DNA from: SVTX01 sp045612105
Lineage (GTDB): Bacteria > Bacillota > Clostridia > Oscillospirales > CAG-272
Direction of reading: 5' to 3'
Assembly: GCA_045612105.1 (NCBI GenBank)
Contig: JAZKYL010000129.1
Location: forward strand, 1 to 20,343
DNA: 20,343 nucleotides
Positions 13,165 through 20,343 of this stretch are shown piece after piece. The notes beneath the pieces are model-generated. The model ran no database searches, was not told where the DNA came from, and was given only the letters and a program-made list of their open reading frames with translations. Within the stretch, counting starts at the first letter, position 1; every line of letters begins with the position of its first letter. Both the position numbers and the translations under genes were made by a program.

Positions 13165-13965
13165 ATGGGCCATTTAACAGGCAAAACACTTTTGGTTACG
13201 GGCGGCGGACGAGCTGTGCTTTCCAACGGAAAGGCTGGCTCTATCGGCTACGGTATCGCAACCGCTTACGCGAAAGAGGGAGCGAATATAGTCATTACCG
13301 GACGTAATATGCAGAAATTGCTTGATGCAAAGGAAGAGCTTGAGAGACTTTACGGTGTCAAGGTCCTTCCCGTTCAGGCGGATATCGCCGCAGGACAGGA
13401 TAACGCGAAGATCGCAAAGGAAGTAGTAGAAAAGGCAATTGCTGAATTTGGTCGCATCGACGTGCTGATCAATAACGCGCAGGCTTCTGCTTCGGGTGTT
13501 ACTATCGCAGACCATACCACCGAGCAGTTTGATCTTGCTATGTATTCGGGTCTTTACGCTACTTTCCATTATATGCAGGCTTGCTACCCTTACTTGAAAG
13601 AAACAAAGGGAAGCGTAATTAACTTCGCATCGGGCGCAGGGCTCTTTGGAAACTTTGGACAGTGCTCCTACGCGGCGGCTAAAGAGGGAATCAGAGGTCT
13701 TACGAGAGTTGCGGCAACAGAGTGGAGTAAGGACGGTATCAACGTCAATATTATCTGTCCTCTTGCTTGGACCGCTCAGCTTGAAAACTTCCAGAAGGCA
13801 TACCCCGAGGCATTTGAAAAGAACGTTCACACACCTCCCGCAGGATACTTCGGCGACCCCGAAGAGGATATCGGACGAGTCTGCGTTCAGCTTGCTCACC
13901 CCGATTTCAAATATCTCACAGGCGAAACACTTACCCTTGAGGGCGGACTTGGACTTCGTCCCTGA
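13165..13965 (+). CDS. Short-chain dehydrogenase/reductase (SDR) of unknown substrate
   Basis: SDR enzymes are cytosolic NAD(P)-dependent oxidoreductases. The 266-residue product has a Rossmann start VTGGGR (Thr12-Gly15) but then about ten extra residues before the GSIGYGIA helix cap (residues 25-32), so the nucleotide loop is longer than the classical TGxxxGxG. Asn103-Asn104-Ala-Gln replaces the usual NNAG. The catalytic Ser156 (NFASGAG), Tyr169 and Lys173 (SYAAAKEG) are present, and the C-terminus LTGETLTLEGGLGLRP is typical. The start at 13165 has AAGGAG 8 bases upstream; GTG at 13156 lies inside that site. The substrate cannot be read from the sequence. Its position 92 bases before hydCBA may be chance or may reflect a shared redox role. 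Confidence 0.88.
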   Translation: MGHLTGKTLLVTGGGRAVLSNGKAGSIGYGIATAYAKEGANIVITGRNMQKLLDAKEELERLYGVKVLPVQADIAAGQDNAKIAKEVVEKAIAEFGRIDVLINNAQASASGVTIADHTTEQFDLAMYSGLYATFHYMQACYPYLKETKGSVINFASGAGLFGNFGQCSYAAAKEGIRGLTRVAATEWSKDGINVNIICPLAWTAQLENFQKAYPEAFEKNVHTPPAGYFGDPEEDIGRVCVQLAHPDFKYLTGETLTLEGGLGLRP

Positions 13966-13979
13966 TCAAATCGCGTGAA

Positions 13980-14009
13980 ATTCCGATACGGAGAAATGTT
14001 TATCGGAAT
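13980..14009 (+). terminator. Weak hairpin between the SDR gene and hydC
   Basis: ATTCCGATA (13980-13988) pairs with TATCGGAAT (14001-14009) around a 12-nt loop. No T-run follows, so termination would be partial at best. An AT-rich stretch 14010-14040 could carry the hyd promoter, but no good -35/-10 pair is visible. Confidence 0.45.
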
Positions 14010-14057
14010 TGCATATAAATTAACTTTTGTATTAAAATATTTAAGGAGGGCTAAAAA

Positions 14058-14537
14058 ATGGCTCATTTAAGTGATGCTTCTGTTGCTCAGATCACAGCGA
14101 TCTGCGACAGATACGCAAACGAGAAAACACCTCTTATGATGATCCTCAGCGACATCCAGAAGGAATACGGCTATATTCCGCTGGAGGTTCAGGAGCTGGT
14201 CAGCAAGAAGACCGGAATCAGTGTTTCCGAGATCTACGGTGTTGTTACGTTCTATTCTTTCTTCTCCCTCAAGCCCAAGGGCAAGTACGTTGTAGGCGTA
14301 TGCCTCGGTACCGCTTGCTACGTTAAGGGCGCACAGCAGGTTATCGACAAGTTCTCCGAGCTTCTCGGAGTAGCTCCCGGTGAGACCACTGATGACGGTA
14401 TGTTCACACTCGACGCACTTCGTTGCATCGGTGCGTGCGGTATCGCTCCCGCAGTTTCCATCAACGGTAAGGTTTACCCCAAGGTTGAGGTTTCCGGAAT
14501 TGCAAAGATCATCGAAGATCTTCGCAACCAGGCTTAA
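14058..14537 (+). CDS. hydC: NAD(P)-linked [FeFe]-hydrogenase subunit HydC (NuoE-like, [2Fe-2S])
   Basis: This 159-residue thioredoxin-fold subunit resembles NuoE of complex I and passes electrons through one [2Fe-2S] cluster. The four ligands are Cys82 and Cys87 (VCLGTACYVKGA) and Cys123 and Cys127 (RCIGACGIAP), with the family's helical N-terminus (LMMILSDIQKEYGYIP, then SEIYGVVTFYSFF). It is the first gene of a hydC-hydB-hydA set, with GGAGG 8 bases before its start and only 18 bases to hydB. In the trimeric enzyme class (HydABC/HndACD) this subunit works with HydB in NAD(P)H oxidation. The nearest alternative is a NuoE from another NADH-linked enzyme, such as formate dehydrogenase, but the HydA gene two positions on settles the context. 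Confidence 0.95.
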   Translation: MAHLSDASVAQITAICDRYANEKTPLMMILSDIQKEYGYIPLEVQELVSKKTGISVSEIYGVVTFYSFFSLKPKGKYVVGVCLGTACYVKGAQQVIDKFSELLGVAPGETTDDGMFTLDALRCIGACGIAPAVSINGKVYPKVEVSGIAKIIEDLRNQA

Positions 14538-14555
14538 TGAAGGAGGACAGAACTG

Positions 14556-16439
<1,884 letters not shown>

Positions 16440-16454
16440 GGGGGATTTTGAAAA

Positions 16455-18224
16455 ATGGCATTAATTAATATTAAAATCGAAGGCGTTCCCTATCAGGTTG
16501 AAGAGGGATTGACCATACTTGAAGCTGCAAAGGCTTGCGGATACGAGATCCCCACTCTTTGCGCATTCAACCACGGAGAGTGCAACAGAGGTTCTTGCCG
16601 CGTATGTCTCGTTGAGGCAACCGGCGCACGCGGACTCGTTGCATCCTGCGTATACCCTGTAAACGAGGGTATGGAGATCACCATCTCCTCTCCCAAGGCA
16701 GTAGCGGCAAGAAGAGCATCTGTTGAGCTTCTTCTTTCCAACCACTCCATGCTCTGCCAGACCTGCGACAAGAACGAGAAGTGCGAGCTTCTCCACGTTG
16801 CTCGTCTCACCGGTGCTCGCGACAATATGTTCAAGGGCACCAGAACCGAGGTTACTGTTGACGAGATCAGCCCCTCTATCGTAAGAGACACCTCCAAGTG
16901 CGTTCTCTGCGGACGTTGCGTAGCTCGTTGCTCCAACGCTCACGGAAACGGCGTTATCGGCTTCCAGAACAGAGGCTTTAAGACCATCATCGGCCCTGCA
17001 GAGAACAGAAGCTTCACCGAGTCTCCCTGTATCCTCTGCGGACAGTGTGTAAACGTATGTCCTACCGGCGCTCTTATGGAAAAGAGCGAGATCGCAAAGG
17101 TAGACGCTGCTATGAAGGCAGGCAAGTACGTAGTTGTTCAGACCGCTCCCGCAGTAAGAGCTGCTCTTGGCGAGGAATTCGGTATGAAGATCGGTACTCC
17201 TGTTACCGGCAAGATGGTTGCCGCTCTCAAGCGTCTCGGCTTCAAGAAGGTATTCGATACCAACTATGCGGCTGACCTTACCATTATGGAGGAGGCTACC
17301 GAGCTTCTTGGCAGAATCAAGAACGGCGGCGCACTTCCTATGATCACCTCCTGCTCTCCCGGATGGGTCAACTACGCAGAGCTTTACTACGGCGACTGCC
17401 TCGACCACATCTCTTCCTGCAAGTCTCCTCACGAGATGATGGGTGCTATTCTCAAGCACTACTATGCAGCTAAGATCGGTGTTGCAGCTGAGGATATGTA
17501 CGTTGTATCTATCATGCCTTGTACCGCTAAGAAGTACGAGAAGGAAAGAGACGCTCTCAAGACCGAGGGTCTTGCAGACGTTGATGCAGTTCTCACCACT
17601 CGCGAGCTTGGTAAGCTTATCAAGAGAAGCGGTATCAACTTCACAAAGCTTCCCGACGAAGAGTTCGATAACGACATTATCGGTGAGTACACCGGTGCAG
17701 GCGTTATCTTCGGTGTTACCGGCGGCGTTATGGAGGCGGCTGTCAGAACCGCTAACTTCGTTCTTACCGGCAAGGAGATCGAAGGTGTTAAGTTCGAGGC
17801 TGCACGTGGATTTGACGGCATCAAGGAAGCAAGCCTTGACCTTAACGGTATGCAGGTTAACATCGCTATCGCTCACGGCATGAAGAACGCAAAGGTTCTT
17901 CTCGATCAGATCCGCGCAGGCGAGAGCAAATATCACTTCATCGAGATCATGGGATGCCCCGGCGGTTGTATCAACGGCGGCGGTCAGCCCTACGTTCGTG
18001 AGTGCTTCCTTCCTAACGAGGACGCAGACATCATGGACACCTACAAGGAAAAGAGAGCACAGGCACTCTATACCGAGGACGAGAGACAGGTTCTCCGCCA
18101 GTCTCACAACAATCCTCAGATCAAGGCACTCTACGATGAGTTCCTTGGCGAGCCCAACTCTCATAAGGCTCACGAGCTCCTCCACACCCACTACGGCGCT
18201 CGTACCCCTTTCCCTGAGAAGTAA
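16455..18224 (+). CDS. hydA: [FeFe]-hydrogenase catalytic subunit HydA (trimeric, NAD(P)-linked class)
   Basis: HydA reduces protons to H2, or oxidises H2, at the H-cluster. The 589 residues show an N-terminal [2Fe-2S] domain (Cys36, 48, 51, 65), a His-Cys3 [4Fe-4S] site (His97, Cys101, 104, 110), a 2x[4Fe-4S] domain (Cys149-159; Cys192-202), then the H domain: L1 TSCSPGW (298-304), L2 MPCTAKKYE (Cys356) and L3 EIMGCPGGCINGGGQP (Cys501, Cys505). L1 has Ser301 where single-subunit enzymes such as CpI have a second Cys. The C-terminal small-subunit region follows (YKEKRAQALYTEDERQVLRQSHNNP..). The start is fixed by a GGGGG-rich site overlapping the hydB stop. Maturases HydEFG are not in this window. 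Confidence 0.97.
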   Translation: MALINIKIEGVPYQVEEGLTILEAAKACGYEIPTLCAFNHGECNRGSCRVCLVEATGARGLVASCVYPVNEGMEITISSPKAVAARRASVELLLSNHSMLCQTCDKNEKCELLHVARLTGARDNMFKGTRTEVTVDEISPSIVRDTSKCVLCGRCVARCSNAHGNGVIGFQNRGFKTIIGPAENRSFTESPCILCGQCVNVCPTGALMEKSEIAKVDAAMKAGKYVVVQTAPAVRAALGEEFGMKIGTPVTGKMVAALKRLGFKKVFDTNYAADLTIMEEATELLGRIKNGGALPMITSCSPGWVNYAELYYGDCLDHISSCKSPHEMMGAILKHYYAAKIGVAAEDMYVVSIMPCTAKKYEKERDALKTEGLADVDAVLTTRELGKLIKRSGINFTKLPDEEFDNDIIGEYTGAGVIFGVTGGVMEAAVRTANFVLTGKEIEGVKFEAARGFDGIKEASLDLNGMQVNIAIAHGMKNAKVLLDQIRAGESKYHFIEIMGCPGGCINGGGQPYVRECFLPNEDADIMDTYKEKRAQALYTEDERQVLRQSHNNPQIKALYDEFLGEPNSHKAHELLHTHYGARTPFPEK

Positions 18225-18240
18225 TTACTGATTGAATATA

Positions 18241-18291
18241 TGCAGGGGGAGAGGAAACCTTTTTGGAAAAAGGTTTTCCTCTCCCCCTGCA
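18241..18291 (+). repeat. Long hairpin after hydA (about 24-bp stem)
   Basis: TGCAGGGGGAGAGGA (from 18241) pairs with TCCTCTCCCCCTGCA (to 18291), continuing through AACCTTTTT/AAAAAGGTT with one bulged base and a 2-nt loop. No T-run follows. Its core and the trailing TCCAAAAACT resemble the hairpin after metK. It probably limits read-through out of hydCBA. Confidence 0.65.
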
Positions 18292-18383
18292 CCCCCTCAC
18301 CTTCCAAAAACTACTGAAAAAATGGGATATATAAAGGTGAAGTTTAACTTCTCCCCATGAAGAAGTATTAACTTTAACGCGAT

Positions 18384-18425
18384 AATCAGTTGTCGATAAA
18401 TGGTCGACAACTGATTTTTCTTTTT
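18384..18425 (+). terminator. Intrinsic terminator upstream of the flavoprotein gene
   Basis: AATCAGTTGTCGA (18384-18396) pairs perfectly with TCGACAACTGATT (18404-18416) around a 7-nt loop. Ts follow at 18415-18419 and 18421-18425. It closes the hydCBA transcript. Confidence 0.92.
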
Positions 18426-18442
18426 ATGTCAAGAATTTATAC

Positions 18443-18471
18443 TTGAATAAAGTGCCCCAATATGATATAAT
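18443..18471 (+). promoter_or_regulatory. Sigma-A promoter of the flavoprotein gene
   Basis: TTGAAT (18443-18448) and TATAAT (18466-18471) are spaced by 17 bases, 33 bases before the ATG at 18504. Confidence 0.75.
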
Positions 18472-18503
18472 TATTACAGAAAACAAAAATCGAGGTTTAA
18501 TAT

Positions 18504-19730
18504 ATGGCATTACACGTAATGGACGAGGCGAACCGTTGTCTGCAGTGCAAAAATCCGCAATGTGTTAAGGGTTGCCCAATAAAAACACCTATACCCGAAG
18601 TAATAAGACTTTTAAAGGAAAACAAGCTTGACGAGGCAGGCTGGATGCTTTTTGAGAACAATCCGCTGACCACCGTCTGCTCGCTGATATGCAATCACGA
18701 AAAACAGTGCGAGGGGCATTGCGTTCTCGGCAAAAAGGGAGTTCCCGTCCACTTTTCAACTATTGAACAGTACATTTCCCGCACCTACGCGCCCAAAATG
18801 ACCAAAGGACCTCAGCCTTGGAACGGAAAAAGGGTGGCTATCGTCGGATCGGGTCCCGCGGGCATCACTATTGCCATAATTTTGGCGCGATACGGTTATC
18901 AGGTCACGATTTTTGAGAATAAGAGCGAGATCGGCGGAGTTTTGCGCTACGGAATCCCCGAATTCCGTCTGCCCAAGACGGTTCTCGACGACATTCAGTA
19001 CCGTCATATAGAAATGAAGGGAATCAAGATCCGACCCAACACCCACATCGGCGGCTCTATCGGCATCGACGACCTTTTCCGCGACGGTTACAAGGCGATA
19101 TTCGTTGGAACGGGAGTCTGGAAGCCAAACGCGCTCCACATCAAGGGAGAGACATTAGGCCACGTTCATTTCGGTATCAATTATCTCAACTCTCCCGACT
19201 CCTTTAAGTTAGGACAGAGAGTCATCGTCATCGGCGCGGGCAATGCAGCTATGGACGTAGCAAGAACAGCGATCCGCCACGGCGTAGAATACCTGACCTG
19301 CTTCTCCATCACCAAAAAGGTTGCCGCAAGCGACTACGAATACAGCTACGCAAAGCTTGAGGGAACCATGTTTGAGTACAACAAGCGCCCCGTTGAGATC
19401 GTTGACGAGGGAGTTATCTTCTGCGACGTTATCGAAAACGAGGACGGCAGCTTTACCGATATAGAAGGAAGTGAAAAGCTCTATGAAGCCGACAGCGTCA
19501 TAGTATCTATCAGTCAAGGACCGCAGAACGTCATAGTCAATACCACCAAGGGACTTGACACCAGCTCACGGGGTCTGCTTATAGCCGACGAATACGGCAA
19601 CACCACCCGCCCGGGTATCTTCGCCAGCGGTGACGTCGTTCTTGGCGCGCGCACAGTTGTCGAAGCCGTGGCACATTCAAAGATAGTGGCAGAAACGATG
19701 CATAAATATATGCAATCTTTGGATGATTAA
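18504..19730 (+). CDS. GltD/NfnB-like FAD- and NAD(P)-binding oxidoreductase with two [4Fe-4S] sites
   Basis: The 408-residue product belongs to the family of glutamate synthase small subunits, NfnB and dihydropyrimidine dehydrogenase N-terminal domains, which move electrons between NAD(P)H, FAD and iron-sulfur clusters. The N-terminal part has Cys12, 15, 20, 24 (RCLQCKNPQCVKGCP) and Cys59, 63, 69, 73 (CSLICNHEKQCEGHC). An FAD Rossmann motif VGSGPAG starts at 114, and the NAD(P) motif VIGAGNAAMD at 242-251. The C-terminus GIFASGDVVLGARTVVEAVAHSK is the usual FAD contact. It is shorter than the NfnB and GltD proteins I know (about 450-480). No NfnA or GltB partner lies beside it, so the exact reaction is open. 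The start has GAGG 8 bases upstream. Confidence 0.87.
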   Translation: MALHVMDEANRCLQCKNPQCVKGCPIKTPIPEVIRLLKENKLDEAGWMLFENNPLTTVCSLICNHEKQCEGHCVLGKKGVPVHFSTIEQYISRTYAPKMTKGPQPWNGKRVAIVGSGPAGITIAIILARYGYQVTIFENKSEIGGVLRYGIPEFRLPKTVLDDIQYRHIEMKGIKIRPNTHIGGSIGIDDLFRDGYKAIFVGTGVWKPNALHIKGETLGHVHFGINYLNSPDSFKLGQRVIVIGAGNAAMDVARTAIRHGVEYLTCFSITKKVAASDYEYSYAKLEGTMFEYNKRPVEIVDEGVIFCDVIENEDGSFTDIEGSEKLYEADSVIVSISQGPQNVIVNTTKGLDTSSRGLLIADEYGNTTRPGIFASGDVVLGARTVVEAVAHSKIVAETMHKYMQSLDD

Positions 19731-19797
19731 ATTAAAAGACTATCTAAACGTGCGAAAGTACTTGCCACGTAATAATTCTCTTGACCCTTGCGATGTA

Positions 19798-19838
19798 CCA
19801 AAAAAAGAGGATGGAATATATCCATCCTCTTTTTTTGG
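19798..19838. terminator. Bidirectional terminator between the flavoprotein gene (+) and tRNA-Arg (-)
   Basis: CCAAAAAAAGAGGATGGA (19798-19815) pairs perfectly with TCCATCCTCTTTTTTTGG (19821-19838) around a 5-nt loop. Seven As on one side and seven Ts on the other serve both strands. The stem overlaps the encoded CCA end of the tRNA (19836-19838). Confidence 0.93.
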
Positions 19839-19912
19839 CACGGCGTAAGGGATTCGAACCCCCGACCTTTTGGTTCGTAGCCAAACACTCTATCCAGCTG
19901 AGCTAACGCCGC
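19836..19912 (-). tRNA. tRNA-Arg, anticodon ACG
   Basis: The minus strand reads as a complete cloverleaf of 77 nt. The acceptor GCGGCGT pairs with ACGCCGT (one G-U), then G and an encoded CCA. The D arm is TAGCTCAGCTGGATAGAG, the anticodon stem TTTGG/CCAAA has loop CTACGAA (anticodon ACG, read as ICG after deamination), and the T arm contains GGTTCGAATCC. This tRNA reads CGT/CGC/CGA, which fits the heavy CGT use in tuf and the hyd genes. Confidence 0.97.
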
Positions 19913-19946
19913 ATATTTTGATGTACTTCTAATGTCGTACCCATAT

Positions 19947-19974
19947 ATTATAGCACAAAATTTGTATTTGTCAA
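19947..19974 (-). promoter_or_regulatory. Promoter of tRNA-Arg
   Basis: On the minus strand TTGACA (19974-19969) and TATAAT (19952-19947) are spaced by 16 bases, 34 bases upstream of the tRNA 5' end. Confidence 0.85.
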
Positions 19975-20026
19975 GGGTTTTTGTAAAAAAAATCAAAAAT
20001 TTTTTAGATTTTTTAGAAAAAAACTA

Positions 20027-20055
20027 TTGACAAGCCAATTATGTTGTGATATAAT
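20027..20055 (+). promoter_or_regulatory. Consensus sigma-A promoter of rpmG
   Basis: Perfect TTGACA (20027-20032) and perfect TATAAT (20050-20055) are spaced by 17 bases. It is divergent from the tRNA promoter, with 52 bases between the two -35 boxes. Confidence 0.9.
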
Positions 20056-20061
20056 GGTTCT

Positions 20062-20149
20062 ACCTCTGCAAAAGGGCTTTTTTGTTGTGTCTTCTGCGCA
20101 AAAGGACAAACACCCTTTCAGAGGGAGGTACACAGACCGCAAAGCGGTC
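20062..20149 (+). promoter_or_regulatory. Structured leader of the rpmG transcript
   Basis: The leader is about 118 nt long. CTACCTC near its start can pair with GAGGTA (about 20124-20129) and AAAAGGG with CCCTTT (20113-20118), bracketing a T-run near 20080-20086. A perfect GACCGC-AAA-GCGGTC hairpin (20135-20149) follows. This could be a ribosomal-protein autoregulatory leader, but I recognise no known family. Confidence 0.4.
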
Positions 20150-20180
20150 AAATAAAATTCAAATGGGAGGTGCCGAAATC

Positions 20181-20342
20181 ATGGCTAATGATGCAAGAGT
20201 CAAAATTACTCTCGTATGCACAGAGTGCAAGCAGAGAAATTACGACACAAAGAAAAACAAGAAGAATGATCCGGACAGGCTTGAGCTTAAGAAATTCTGT
20301 AAGTTCTGCCGCAAGCACACTCTTCACAAAGAGTCTAAGTGA
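20181..20342 (+). CDS. rpmG: 50S ribosomal protein L33 (bL33), zinc-binding form
   Basis: bL33 is a small protein of the large ribosomal subunit near the E site. The 53-residue product has the family sequence VKITLVCTECKQRNYDTKKNKKN.. and the two zinc knuckles Cys13/Cys16 and Cys40/Cys43, so it is the zinc-holding (C+) form, which many Firmicutes pair with a zinc-free paralogue made in zinc starvation. GGGAGG lies 10 bases upstream of ATG. The stop TGA is complete one base before the window edge. In many Firmicutes secE and nusG follow, which would lie beyond this window. Confidence 0.97.
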   Translation: MANDARVKITLVCTECKQRNYDTKKNKKNDPDRLELKKFCKFCRKHTLHKESK

Positions 20343-20343
20343 T

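Noticed and set aside
16461..18191. A 576-codon open frame on the minus strand opposite hydA
   Set aside because: Same artefact of biased codons; the plus-strand protein has every cluster motif of an [FeFe]-hydrogenase.

Overview
The window looks like a chromosomal segment of a strictly anaerobic, low-to-mid GC Gram-positive bacterium of the class Clostridia, plausibly a gut member of the Oscillospirales. The basis is an FMN riboswitch and a SAM-I (S-box) riboswitch in Firmicutes style, strong AGGAGG-type ribosome binding sites, near-consensus sigma-A promoters with 17-base spacers, long-form HPF, an ECF riboflavin transporter and a trimeric NAD(P)-linked [FeFe]-hydrogenase. The genus cannot be fixed from the sequence alone.

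Layout. Positions 1-726 hold the end of tuf (EF-Tu), followed by a terminator hairpin. Positions 884-1891 are an FMN riboswitch and ribU. Positions 2017-2853 encode a DUF368/PopT-type membrane protein. Positions 3118-4464 are a SAM-I riboswitch with terminator and antiterminator, then metK. Positions 4680-7269 hold a small one-helix membrane protein and recD2. A repeat-like non-coding element (7310-7459) separates recD2 from an operon of two small XRE regulators and a ComF-family gene (7599-8906); the second regulator is broken by a -1 frameshift in an A-tract. MreB (9049-10086) and a PepD-type M20 dipeptidase (10220-11665) follow. A second, larger non-coding element (11662-12095) has the same ends as the first. 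The hpf gene lies on the minus strand (12144-12680). A short-chain dehydrogenase (13165-13965) precedes hydCBA (14058-18224), then comes a GltD/NfnB-like flavoprotein (18504-19730). The window ends with tRNA-Arg(ACG) on the minus strand and rpmG (20181-20342).

How the genes work together. Most are core housekeeping functions: translation (tuf, tRNA, rpmG, hpf), cofactor supply under riboswitch control (ribU by FMN, metK by SAM), envelope and shape (DUF368, mreB) and DNA processing (recD2, comF). The accessory metabolic block is the hydrogenase. HydC and HydB take electrons from NAD(P)H, HydA reduces protons, and the family usually couples this to ferredoxin. The flavoprotein downstream could add another NAD(P)H/iron-sulfur electron route.

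I see no phage, CRISPR, toxin-antitoxin or defence island, and nothing I can defend as a wholly new system. The points most worth a second look are the frameshifted XRE pair with an inverted repeat framing its promoter, the two non-coding elements that share both ends, the ribosome-binding-site-masking hairpins, and a Ser-for-Cys change in the HydA L1 motif.
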